Shown: positions 30,111 to 38,690 of the stretch, piece by piece
Layout of the letters: the number at the start of each line of letters is the position of its first letter
Position numbering within the stretch: the first letter of the stretch is position 1
Source: Aquabacterium sp.
GTDB taxonomy: Bacteria; Pseudomonadota; Gammaproteobacteria; Burkholderiales; Burkholderiaceae_C
Direction of reading: 5' to 3'
Assembly (NCBI RefSeq): GCF_029946005.1
Contig: NZ_JAQSDR010000002.1
Coordinates: forward strand, 248,001-312,000
DNA length: 64,000 nt
Notes under the pieces: generated by a model
Databases searched by the model: none
What the model saw: the letters and a program-made list of their open reading frames with translations, nothing else
What the model was told of the DNA's origin: nothing
Made by a program: the position numbers and the translations under genes

Positions 30111-30548
30111 TCAGAAGGTGAAGTCTTGCAGGGCGTCGGGCATGGCCTGGGCCATGACTTCGGCCTCGTGCGCGGCGTAGCGCTGGGCATCCCACAGTTC
30201 AAAATGGCTGCCCATGCCCAGCAACATCACTTCCTTGCTCAAACCGGCGGCGGCGCGCAACTCAGGCGAGACCAGGAAGCGCGAGGCGCCATCGATCTCG
30301 ACGTCCATCGCGTTGCCCAGAAAGATGCGCTTCCAGCCGGAGGCGGACATGGGCAAGGCGGCCACTTTGTCGCGGAAGGTCTCCCAGGCGGGGCGAGGGA
30401 ACACCATCAGGCAGCCTTCTGGGTGCTTGGTCAGGGTGAGTTGCCCTTCGCACAGGGCCTGCAGGACGTCACGGTGCCGCGCAGGCACGGCCAACCGTCC
30501 CTTCGCATCCAACGCCAACGCCGAAGCACCCTGAAAGACCAGACTCAC
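30111..30548 (-). CDS. mraZ: Transcriptional regulator MraZ
   Basis: A 145-residue protein with two SpoVT/AbrB-like swapped-hairpin repeats: [25 protein letters not shown], and [23 protein letters not shown]. In E. coli, MraZ binds repeats ahead of its own gene and represses dcw transcription. The start is most likely the GTG at 30548, preceded by GGAG at a 6-nt spacing; another GTG at 30560 lacks this. It heads the whole dcw cluster. The start codon itself lies within a set of 10-bp repeats (see the operator entry). Confidence 0.93.
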   Translation of the reverse strand: MSLVFQGASALALDAKGRLAVPARHRDVLQALCEGQLTLTKHPEGCLMVFPRPAWETFRDKVAALPMSASGWKRIFLGNAMDVEIDGASRFLVSPELRAAAGLSKEVMLLGMGSHFELWDAQRYAAHEAEVMAQAMPDALQDFTF

Positions 30549-30580
30549 ACAAAACTCCACAAAAGTGCACTAAATCCCAC
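30541..30580 (-). promoter_or_regulatory. Four tandem 10-bp MraZ-type operator repeats
   Basis: Read on the minus strand, four consecutive 10-mers occur in exact register: GTGGGATTTA, GTGCACTTTT, GTGGAGTTTT and GTGTGAGTCT. The first matches the published MraZ box (TGGGN repeated every 10 bp); the others keep the GTG and the T-rich spacer but drift. The block covers the mraZ ribosome binding site and start codon, so bound MraZ could also block translation initiation or elongating polymerase. Confidence 0.75.
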
Positions 30581-30859
30581 TTTAACCGATCACCTCCCCC
30601 GAAACAAGGGGAGAAGTGAAAAAATCTTCAATGAAATCAAAGACTTAGGAAGTTTTTGCAAGAAGATTCACAGAAAAAAAGTCCTTATGAAATAAGGACT
30701 TGCAATGGTGTGTGGAAGTGAAAAATGAAGAATCACCCCTGAATGGCTGGGGTTTCCACGTTCAGACACACATTGGAGCTTGTTCAGCCGAATCGATCGT
30801 TCTTAAGATGCGCCGACCCTTTTCACAGGGTTGATCACCCACAAACTGAGGAATTCGCC
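30549..30859. other. AT-rich divergent intergenic region upstream of the dcw cluster
   Basis: About 310 bp without a gene and visibly AT-richer than the surroundings. It holds the MraZ repeats, a terminator-like hairpin and presumably promoters for mraZ (minus) and for the exported protein at 30860 (plus). I could not settle on a convincing -35/-10 pair by eye. Confidence 0.6.
30674..30701 (-). terminator. Intrinsic-terminator-like hairpin in the mraZ leader region
   Basis: A perfect 10-bp stem (AAGTCCTTAT / ATAAGGACTT) with a 3-nt loop is followed on the minus strand by a run of seven T. It points toward mraZ, about 125 nt upstream of its start, with no minus-strand gene just ahead of it. 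It could stop transcripts entering from upstream or act as a leader attenuator. Confidence 0.65.
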
Positions 30860-31561
30860 ATGCTGAACAAACTCGCTTCATCTGCCCTGGCCTGCATGGT
30901 GCTGAGCAGCACTGCCCTGGCTCAATCAGCCCCCATCGTCAGCCCGATGCCCTTTTCCAGCCACTACATCGTGACGCGCGTGGATCTGCGCAAATGCGCT
31001 TACCCGGTGTGCGGCGGTTATTTCGTCAAGGCGGTGAACCGGGCGCTGACCCGCTGCGCCAATGGCACTTTGCAAAAGGATTGCCATGTAGCCACCCTGG
31101 ATGCCAGCGCCTTGCGCTGGTCGGCCGACGACCGCGAAGCCTTCGAGCAATCGTTCATCCCCGGACAGGCGCTGGCTGGCGGCAAACTGGTGGCCTTGAA
31201 AAACAGCATCGGCAAAGTCGACACCCTGGTGATCTCCGAAGCGTGGGTGGGTCAGGCCTTGAGCAAACCTTCCGGGGTGTTCTCCGCCTTGCGGAACAGC
31301 GGCGTCGTCTGCATCACCACGCCTTGCCCGTCCGTCACGGAGAAGGTGCTCAACTACCCCATCAGCCGCAACATCCATGGACTGGACCTGGCCGCCTCGG
31401 GGGCCAAACCTGATCGGGTGGACGCCGGCTTTCAGGCCTTGGGCAGCACGGCGGTGTTGGCCGCGGGTGAACACCGGGCCATCACCGGACCGGCAGGCGA
31501 GGGACAGGTGTTCGTGGCCAGCGAGTTCTACCTGCCCTTCGCCCCGGCCAAAACGCGCTGA
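30860..31561 (+). CDS. Exported protein of unknown function (DUF6748-like)
   Basis: A 233-residue protein with a clear signal peptide (MLNKLASSALACMVLSSTALAQS) and a GAGG ribosome binding site 8 nt upstream, which selects this ATG over an earlier in-frame one. The mature part contains YIVTRVDLRKCAYPVCGGYFVKAVNRALTRCANG, a cysteine-bearing pattern that I associate, with moderate confidence, with the DUF6748 family. Further cysteines (QKDCHVA, VVCITTPCPS) suggest disulfides in the periplasm or outside the cell. No catalytic motif is evident. It is a single gene diverging from the dcw cluster, with no obvious partner. Confidence 0.78.
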   Translation: MLNKLASSALACMVLSSTALAQSAPIVSPMPFSSHYIVTRVDLRKCAYPVCGGYFVKAVNRALTRCANGTLQKDCHVATLDASALRWSADDREAFEQSFIPGQALAGGKLVALKNSIGKVDTLVISEAWVGQALSKPSGVFSALRNSGVVCITTPCPSVTEKVLNYPISRNIHGLDLAASGAKPDRVDAGFQALGSTAVLAAGEHRAITGPAGEGQVFVASEFYLPFAPAKTR

Positions 31562-31720
31562 TCTTTTCTGCCAGCGAGTGGGTGTTTATGGCGACAGGCG
31601 GGCATTCATCCTCTGCCATGGTGTTTTCCAACCCCGTGCTTGAGGGGCCGCCGCCGCCTGGCTCAATTTTCTGGCGGAAAACCCTTTGCAAAACTGCTTG
31701 GTCCCTTTGTCAGACTACCC

Positions 31721-31744
31721 ATCAGCGATTAACCGATTGCTGAT
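31721..31744. repeat. Inverted repeat upstream of the lipase gene
   Basis: The arms ATCAGC and GCTGAT flank 12 nt (centre GATTAACCGATT), ending about 50 nt before the lipase start. It could be an operator or a weak hairpin; no family is assigned. Confidence 0.35.
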
Positions 31745-31794
31745 AACCGGATCGCGTTTTAGCGACCGATGCCTGACAACTCTCCGGAGAGACC

Positions 31795-33591
31795 ATGAAC
31801 TGCACCTTTTTGCGCAAGCCCTCCTTGACCCTGCCACTGGCCGCTTTGACCTTGGCGATGACGAGCGCCTATGCCGCCCCTACCGTCGGCCCCGCTGGCA
31901 TCGCTTTCTACACAGCCCCAGCGTCCACCCCGAGCGGTGTCCACGGCGACCTGATCTCCTACCGCAGCACCACGGTCAAGCTGGGCGCCACTGCGCCAAG
32001 CACCAAAGCCTGGGCCGTGATGTACAAGTCGACCGACTCGCTGGGCGCGCCCAATGTTGTCACCGGCACCGTGCTGGTGCCCGTCGCCCTGTGGACTGGT
32101 GGCGGCACACGCCCCACCGTTTCCTACGCCGTCGGCACGCACGGTTTGGCCCAAAATTGCGCACCTTCGCTGCAAATGGTGGGTGGCACTGACTATGAAG
32201 CAGCCAACATCACCGCCGCCCTGAAGGCCGGCTACGCCGTGCTGGTGTCCGACTACCAGGGTTACACCACGGGCAGCACCCCCACCTACCTGGCCGGTGC
32301 CTCGCAAGGCAATGCCGTGCTGGACATCGTCCGCGCCGCGACCCAGATCCCGTTTGGCGGCATCAGCGCCAGCACCAAGACCGCCGTTTGGGGTTACTCG
32401 CAAGGTGGCCAAAGCGCCGCCTGGGCCGCCCAACGTCACGCCGCCTATGCCCCAGGTGTGAACCTGGTGGGCGTGGCCGCTGGCGGTGTCCCCGCTGACT
32501 TCCTGCGCACGGCCGACTACCTTGATGGCAGCGCAGGTGCTTCCTTCCTGTTCGGCGGAGTGATTGGCCTGGCTCAACAATACCCGACCGCCATCCCGCT
32601 GGACACCTTGACCAACGCTGCTGGCCAAGCTGCCATCGCGAAGGGCAAGACACAGTGTGTGTTCGAGTCCCTGTTCGAGTTGATGAACGACAACCTGTCC
32701 GACTACACCTTGGGCAACAAGACGCTGGACGAGTTGACGGCCATCCCCGCCATCAACGCGACCTTGCGGGCGCAGGACTTGGGCGGCGACAAAGTCTCCG
32801 TGCCGCTGTACCAATACCACGGCAAGGCTGACGAGTTCATCCCGATCGACCAGGCTGTGAACCTGAAGAAGGCCTATTGCAGCAAGTTCTCCAACGTCAG
32901 CTTCGACGTGTTCCCCAGCGAGCACATCGTGACCCAGTTCCAGGCTGCACCCACCGTGCTGACCTGGTTGGGTGACCGCTTCGCGGGCAAGGCTGCCGTC
33001 AGCACCTGCGCCACCACAGCGGCCGACCCTCAGTCCACCGCCAATCCAAGCGGCGGCAACTTCGTGGTCACGCTGGACAAATGGCCACTGACTGCCACCG
33101 TCGGCCTGAAGGGCCTGGCGCAAACGGTGACCCTGCCGGCCACGTCGACCTTCTCGGCCAACGCGGACGTCACGGCCAAGCGCCTGACCGGTGACCTGGT
33201 GGTGCCTGACTTCAAGCAATCGCTGAAGATCCTGGGCATTGGCTCGGCCGTCGGTCTGCGGATCACGCCAGTGGGCCAGGCCACGGGCACCGTGGCCCTG
33301 GACAACCAAGGCCAACTGAACATTGACGGTGTCGTCTACGCCAACATCACCATCACGTCGCTGTCAGGCATCTCCTTTGGCGAATGCAAGACCGTCACGC
33401 CGGTGGCCTTCCCCATCAAGTTCACGGGCCCCGTCTCGTCGCTGGGCAATGGTGGCTTGAGCTTCTCCGGCACGACCACCTTCCCGCAAATCAAGGGTTG
33501 CGGCATCTCGGCCATCCTGTCGGCCTTCATGTCCGGCCCTGGCCAGACCTACTCGTTCGCCGTGGCACCTCCCGCACCAGTGAAGTATTGA
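31795..33591 (+). CDS. Secreted lipase/esterase (secretory lipase family) with C-terminal accessory domain
   Basis: A 598-residue exported alpha/beta hydrolase. It has a signal peptide (ending TSAYA-A, about residue 28), a prolyl-rich start, and a catalytic region with VLVSDYQGYTT and the nucleophile elbow GYSQGG (Ser202). Plausible triad partners are Asp346 (HGKADEFIP) and His377 (SEHIV). The fold pattern is that of the LIP family (fungal/actinobacterial secretory lipases). From about residue 421 a separate beta-rich domain of some 175 residues follows (NFVVTLDKWPLTATV, GDLVVPDFKQSLKILGI, LSFSGTTTFPQIKGCG). It resembles domains I associate with actinobacterial exported proteins and may aid surface or lipid binding. 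It probably hydrolyses esters or triglycerides outside the cell. A strong terminator follows. Confidence 0.87.
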   Translation: MNCTFLRKPSLTLPLAALTLAMTSAYAAPTVGPAGIAFYTAPASTPSGVHGDLISYRSTTVKLGATAPSTKAWAVMYKSTDSLGAPNVVTGTVLVPVALWTGGGTRPTVSYAVGTHGLAQNCAPSLQMVGGTDYEAANITAALKAGYAVLVSDYQGYTTGSTPTYLAGASQGNAVLDIVRAATQIPFGGISASTKTAVWGYSQGGQSAAWAAQRHAAYAPGVNLVGVAAGGVPADFLRTADYLDGSAGASFLFGGVIGLAQQYPTAIPLDTLTNAAGQAAIAKGKTQCVFESLFELMNDNLSDYTLGNKTLDELTAIPAINATLRAQDLGGDKVSVPLYQYHGKADEFIPIDQAVNLKKAYCSKFSNVSFDVFPSEHIVTQFQAAPTVLTWLGDRFAGKAAVSTCATTAADPQSTANPSGGNFVVTLDKWPLTATVGLKGLAQTVTLPATSTFSANADVTAKRLTGDLVVPDFKQSLKILGIGSAVGLRITPVGQATGTVALDNQGQLNIDGVVYANITITSLSGISFGECKTVTPVAFPIKFTGPVSSLGNGGLSFSGTTTFPQIKGCGISAILSAFMSGPGQTYSFAVAPPAPVKY

Positions 33592-33622
33592 TGCGTTTTT
33601 GCTGACACTTTTGTCGGCCCTG

Positions 33623-33649
33623 AGCCCCTCCCCATGGAGGGGCTTTTTT
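33623..33649 (+). terminator. Intrinsic terminator of the lipase gene
   Basis: A 9-bp GC-rich stem (AGCCCCTCC / GGAGGGGCT) with a 4-nt loop is followed by a run of six T. Confidence 0.9.
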
Positions 33650-33834
33650 CATGGACGGCAGCTCCCATTGGCCCACTAAGCAAAGGTCCTCCCCCCGAAC
33701 AGGGGAGTGGGGCGACCGCACCGTGCGATAGTTGGCACGGCTGGGGCCAAGCCGCCAGGCCGCGCAGGTTTTCCGGCCAGCGATTCGCTGATCATGGAAT
33801 GGCCCCATTCCTTGTTCTTCACGAACCGCGCCGC

Positions 33835-35082
33835 ATGCTGCCTTCTTCACCCTTGTCCACCGATGAGCCGACCTTGCTCACACAGGTCGATGAGGCGCTG
33901 CGTGCACCGCGTCGCTTGCTCAGCTTCGAACCAGGCATCGAACGGCGTTTTCGCGACGCGTCACGCCGCGAACGGCTCAAGGCCACGCAACTGGCCGGCG
34001 TGTTGATGAGCGCGTTCATGTGCCTCTTCCTGCTGGCGGATCACGCCATGACGCCAGACGTCTTCACCGTCGCGCTGTGGCTGCGCTTGGGCTTCGTGGC
34101 CGTGGTCGCCCTGCTGACCGCCCTCACCTTCAAATGGAACGTGGGCCGCAGGGCACCTGATTGGCAGGCCGTGGGCATTGGCTTGACCATCGTCGGCCTG
34201 AACCTGTACCTGCTGTCACTCAGCACCAGCCCGCTGCGGCAACTGGTACTGCTGGGGAGCGCCCTGGTGATCCTCTACCTCAACGTGATCCTGCGCCCCC
34301 GCTTTCAACTGGCCGCCCTGGCCACCGGTTTGATGTTGGTGGCCTTGACTTTCACCGGCGTGTCGCTGCCCGAAGCCTTGCTGGACCTGCGGCTGCTGCT
34401 GCCCGTGCTGGCGGCCATCTTCGCCACCGCCAGCTGCAGCCTTTACTTTCTGTACCACCTGGAAGCCGAAGAGCGCCACAACTACCTCATGAGCCTGCGC
34501 CACCGCTTGCTGAGGACACGTTTGGCGGGCATCAACGCCAAGCTGGACCAACTGGCGCGCCTGGACCCCTTGACGCTGCTGGCCAATCGCCGACACGCCG
34601 ACGAGCACCTGGGCCAGCTGTGGCAACGCGCGCAACATGACCATGGCCACTTGGCCGTGCTGATGATGGACATCGACCACTTCAAGGCTTACAACGACCG
34701 CCACGGCCACCCGGCGGGCGACGCCTGCCTGCGCGCCGTGGCCCAAGCCCTGAAGCACGACCTGCGCCGGGCCGGGGACTTGCTGGCCCGCTATGGCGGC
34801 GAAGAATTCATCGCCGTGCTGCACGATGTGCCTCCCGACGAAGCCCTGAAGACCGCCGAACGCATCGTCCAGGCTGTGCGCAACCTGAATGCCGCTCACG
34901 AAGACTCGCCCAGCCAGCGCGTGACGATCAGCGTCGGCCTGTGCAACGGCCAGATCGGCGGGGGCGAGGTCTCGGTCCAGGATTGGGTGGCCGCCGCCGA
35001 CCAGGCTTTGTACGATGCCAAGCGCAGCGGGCGGGACTGCGTGCGCCAGGCCACCGCGCGGCAAGGCCAGGCGGCCGCATGA
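33835..35082 (+). CDS. Membrane-bound diguanylate cyclase (GGDEF)
   Basis: About 415 residues, with six hydrophobic segments (about 45-225) and a C-terminal GGDEF domain. The active site is GGEEF (321-325) in RYGGEEFIAVL, so cyclase activity is expected. The allosteric inhibitory site RxxD is present as RAGD (312-315), five residues before it. DHFKAYNDRHGHPAGD is the metal/GTP region. It makes cyclic di-GMP at the membrane in response to an unknown cue. The start is uncertain: the ATG at 33835 is used here, and an ATG at 33799 is also in frame. It overlaps the next gene, a paralogue, by 4 nt. Confidence 0.9.
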   Translation: MLPSSPLSTDEPTLLTQVDEALRAPRRLLSFEPGIERRFRDASRRERLKATQLAGVLMSAFMCLFLLADHAMTPDVFTVALWLRLGFVAVVALLTALTFKWNVGRRAPDWQAVGIGLTIVGLNLYLLSLSTSPLRQLVLLGSALVILYLNVILRPRFQLAALATGLMLVALTFTGVSLPEALLDLRLLLPVLAAIFATASCSLYFLYHLEAEERHNYLMSLRHRLLRTRLAGINAKLDQLARLDPLTLLANRRHADEHLGQLWQRAQHDHGHLAVLMMDIDHFKAYNDRHGHPAGDACLRAVAQALKHDLRRAGDLLARYGGEEFIAVLHDVPPDEALKTAERIVQAVRNLNAAHEDSPSQRVTISVGLCNGQIGGGEVSVQDWVAAADQALYDAKRSGRDCVRQATARQGQAAA

Positions 35083-36296
35083 ACGACGCGTTGAAGGCCG
35101 AGCTGGCGCACGCCTTGTCGATCAAACGCATCGGCCTGCGGTTTGCACCCGCACTGGAAAACCAGTTCAAGCAAGACCTTGGTCCCCAGCGTACGCAGGC
35201 GGCGCTGGTCAGTGGCGGCTTCGGCCTGGTGCTGTACGTGTCTTTCCTGTTGGTCGATTGGCTGGTGGTGCCCGATGTGTTCGAGTTGGCATTGACCTTG
35301 CGCCTGGCCGTGATCACGCCGCTGGGCCTGGTGACCATCTGGCTGGCCACTCGAAACATGGCGCGGCTGGTGGCGTTGTTCGGCCCCGCTTTCGCGGATT
35401 GGACCGCGGTCGTCAGCGGCTGGGCGGCGGCGGGCACCTTGTTGGCGCTGCTCATGGCCAGCCACAGCCCGCACGCTTATTTCTACCACGCAGGCCTGGT
35501 GATGGTGCTGCTGTACGCCACCCTGGTCCAGTCCACGCGCTTCGCAGTGGCGGTGGTCACGGCCACCGGCATCCTGGCCATGCATGGGGTGGCCGGGCTG
35601 CTCGGCGCACCCATGCCGACCGCGATCGTGGTGCCCATGGTGGACATGGTGCTGTTTGCGGTGGGCATCAGCCTGTTGGCCAACTACCTCGCGGAAAAAC
35701 GCCACCGGCGCCGCTACCTGCTGGGATTGCAGGACCAGCTGATCCTGGCGGAGCTGCAAACCGCCCAGGAAGAATTGCAGCGGCTGTCACGCAGCGATGC
35801 GCTAACCCAAGTGGCCAACCGCCGCCACTTTGACGAGCACCTTGAGCTGGCCTGGTCGCGGGCCAGCCTGGACGGCTCGCCTTTGTCCATGCTGATGATC
35901 GACGTGGACCACTTCAAGGCGTACAACGATTTCTACGGACACCAGGTCGGCGACGCTTGCCTGAAATCGATTGCCGAGGCCTTGACCAACAGCACGCGGC
36001 GACCGAACGACCTGGTGGCGCGACTGGGCGGCGAAGAGTTCGGCGTGCTCTTGCAACAAGCCAGCGAACAGACCGCACGCATCACCGCCGAGCGCGTGCG
36101 CGAAGCCGTGGCCGCGCTGCGCCTGCCGCACGAACGATCCAGCACGGCCGAATGGGTCACCGTGAGCGTGGGGCTGGTCACCGTGCGCGCGGAAGCGCCC
36201 CCGGCCGGACCGCAAGCGATGGTCTCCCAGGCCGATCAGGCCTTGTACGAGGCCAAGCGCGAAGGCCGCAACCGCGTCAAGGTGGTGGTGGCGTGA
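35079..36296 (+). CDS. Second membrane-bound diguanylate cyclase (GGDEF), tandem paralogue
   Basis: A 405-residue protein of the same build as its upstream neighbour: an N-terminal amphipathic stretch, about six transmembrane helices, a short coiled linker (LAELQTAQEELQRLSRSDALTQ) and a GGDEF domain with GGEEF (317-321) and an RPND inhibitory site (308-311). DHFKAYNDFYGHQVGD is nearly identical to the paralogue, while the sensor parts differ. The ATG overlaps the upstream TGA (ATGA), so the two are translationally coupled. Its last 20 nt overlap the convergent hybrid kinase gene. Confidence 0.92.
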   Translation: MNDALKAELAHALSIKRIGLRFAPALENQFKQDLGPQRTQAALVSGGFGLVLYVSFLLVDWLVVPDVFELALTLRLAVITPLGLVTIWLATRNMARLVALFGPAFADWTAVVSGWAAAGTLLALLMASHSPHAYFYHAGLVMVLLYATLVQSTRFAVAVVTATGILAMHGVAGLLGAPMPTAIVVPMVDMVLFAVGISLLANYLAEKRHRRRYLLGLQDQLILAELQTAQEELQRLSRSDALTQVANRRHFDEHLELAWSRASLDGSPLSMLMIDVDHFKAYNDFYGHQVGDACLKSIAEALTNSTRRPNDLVARLGGEEFGVLLQQASEQTARITAERVREAVAALRLPHERSSTAEWVTVSVGLVTVRAEAPPAGPQAMVSQADQALYEAKREGRNRVKVVVA

Positions 36297-38556
36297 GCGG
36301 CTTGGCGGCCAGCAGGCGGCGAATGGTTTGCAACAGTTGGGGTGTGGCCACTGGCTTGACCAGGCGCTCCACGAAGCCCGCCTGCAGGGCACGCACCAGG
36401 TCTGATTCGGCGCCATAGCCGGTCACTGCGATCAAGGGGATGTGTCGCGTGCGCTCATCCGCCTTGAGTCGGCTGGCCAACTCGTACCCGTCCATGGAAG
36501 GCAAGCCAATGTCGAGCATGGCCAACTCGGGCACAAACTCGTCCAGCACAGCCAAAGCGGCCAGGCCATCGTGCGCGGTGCGGACTTCATATCCCATGTC
36601 GCGCAAGACCAGCGCGACGGTTTCGGCGGCATCCTGGTTGTCATCGACCACCAGGATGCGCTCCTGGCCTTGCAAGGCCGGGTCCCGGACATCTTCGATT
36701 TGGGCCCACGCAATGATGGCATCCATGGGCAACAAAGTGATCGTGAACGTGCTGCCCAGGCCAGTCCCCTGGCTGGTCGCACTCACACGCCCGCCGTGCA
36801 GCTGCACCATGGTCTTGACGATGGCCAGGCCCAGGCCCAAACCGCCGGATCCACGGTGGATGGCCTGCTTGCCTTGGGTGAACAGGTCAAACACCTGCGG
36901 CAGCAACTCGGGCGCGATGCCGTTGCCCTCGTCACGCACCGACAGCGTCACGGCATCAACGCCGTGGGTCAAGCTCACCTCGATCAAACCATCGGGGGGT
37001 GTGAACTTGGCCGAGTTGCTGAGCAGGTTGCTCACCACCTGCACCAGCCGGACCCAGTCACCCCAGACCATGACTGGCTGGTCGGGCATCTCAAAGCGGA
37101 CGGGCCGGGCTCGCGAATCCAGCAAGGGCTTGGTCAACTCCACCGCCTGGTCCACCACGGCCTTCATGTCCACCGGTTCGCGCCGCAACTCAATCTTGCC
37201 CTGCGTGATGCGGGACACGTCCAGCAGGTCGTCCACCAGTCTGACCATGTGCTTGACCTGGCGCTCGATGATGCGCCGCTCGAACTCATGGGCATGCGCA
37301 TCCCGGCGCGACATCAGGTGCAGCGCGGTGACGATGGGCGACAAGGGGTTGCGCAGTTCATGGCCCAGCATGGCCAGGAACTCGTCCTTCGCCTGGTTGG
37401 CCGTCTGCGCCTGCAACATGGCAGACTGCACCTCGGCGTGGGCCACCCGCTCGGCGGCGAGCAGGCGTTCGCGCTCGGCCTCGCTGTGGGCGCGCTGGCG
37501 GGCCGCATCGAACAAGGCATCGCCCACTTCCTGGATCTCGCTGATGTCACCCCTGGGCACTTGCACCAGTTGACCCTGGCCCAAGGCTTGCGCGGCATCG
37601 CGCAATTGCCCCATCGGCCCATTGATGCGGCGCGCCATGGTCAAGGCGGCCAGCAAGCCGATGACCACGGACAGCAGCACGCCGCCGCCATAGGCCAGGA
37701 GGGATTGGGTGGCACCGACGGTCATCTCGGCGGCGGGCACCGCCACGGACACCGTCCAGCCAAACTCCCGCTGGTGCGTGAACGCGGTGTAGACGTCCTC
37801 GCCTTCCAGCGTCTGGGTGCGGCCAATGCCTTCCTGACCACCTTTGGCGAGCAGCAACAGCAAAGAGGCCGACGGCGGCGAGCCCAGGTATTTCTCGTGC
37901 GCGCGTGAACGGGCCACGCGCCTGTTCTGGGCGTCCCACACCGACACCAGCCAGTTCTTGGGCACCTGCTGACGCTCGATCAAGGCCTTCAAGGCCTCGG
38001 GCTTCAACACGGCCGTCAGCACGAAGGCCAGTTGCCCGTCCCGGATGACGGGCACCCGCACTGGGACGCCCCAGTTGCCGGCATAGCCCTCTGTAAGGAC
38101 GCCCACCACGGGTTGGTGATGCTGGATCAACCATTGAAAGCTGTGAGGCTCAAGCGTGCGCAAATTGCCCCGGGATTGGCCCATCGGCAGCGGTTTGCCC
38201 AAGGCCATGACCGCACCGTCCGGGCGAGCCAGCATGACTTGCACCCATTCGGGCCGCGTCTTCAAAACATCGCTGGCCACCGCCTCGAAAGCCGAGGCAT
38301 CCAGATCCGGACGCAGCCCAGGCGTCGTGGCCAAGGTTTCAAGGGCTGAAATGCTCAGCCGCAACTCGCCCCCCACCGCAATGCTCAGGGCCCGGGCCAA
38401 GTCGATGCTGGCGCGTTCAGCTTGCAGACGTTGCTGGGTCACCAAGGCCTGCAAACCGATGCCCGAGGCCAGGGCCAGGGGCAGGATCGCGCCCAAAGCC
38501 AGCAGGAAAAGGCGTCACTGGAGGGGAACGCGACGTGCCGAATCGGGCGTGGGCAT
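36277..38556 (-). pseudogene. Hybrid sensor histidine kinase/response regulator interrupted by an in-frame TGA near the N-terminus
   Basis: The frame encodes a dCache-like periplasmic sensor between two membrane helices, a HAMP region (ALTMARRINGPMGQL), a HisKA domain with GHELRNPLSP, an HATPase domain (VSNLLSNSAKFTPP, DEGNGIAPE, GSGGLGLGLAIVK) and a C-terminal receiver (VVDDN..LDIGLPSMDGYE). No ATG or normal start precedes the first membrane helix. The natural start ATG at 38556 (MPTPDSARRVPLQ) is in the same frame but is cut off by TGA at 38515-38517, directly before RLFLLALGAILPLAL. A single change from TGG (Trp) or CGA (Arg) would explain it. The other 739 codons are intact. Expression would need readthrough or initiation at CTG/TTG codons inside the helix, for which no ribosome binding site is seen. 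Confidence 0.72.
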
Positions 38557-38690
38557 GGAAGGAGACTTCAAAGTGTGACAACTGTTGCACGCATGATAGT
38601 CAAATTCGCATTTCCCAAGCTGAACCACAATGCATGACGGGCACTCCAATTGCTCACGAAGGCATTCACCCATGGGACACCAAAGCTGAC

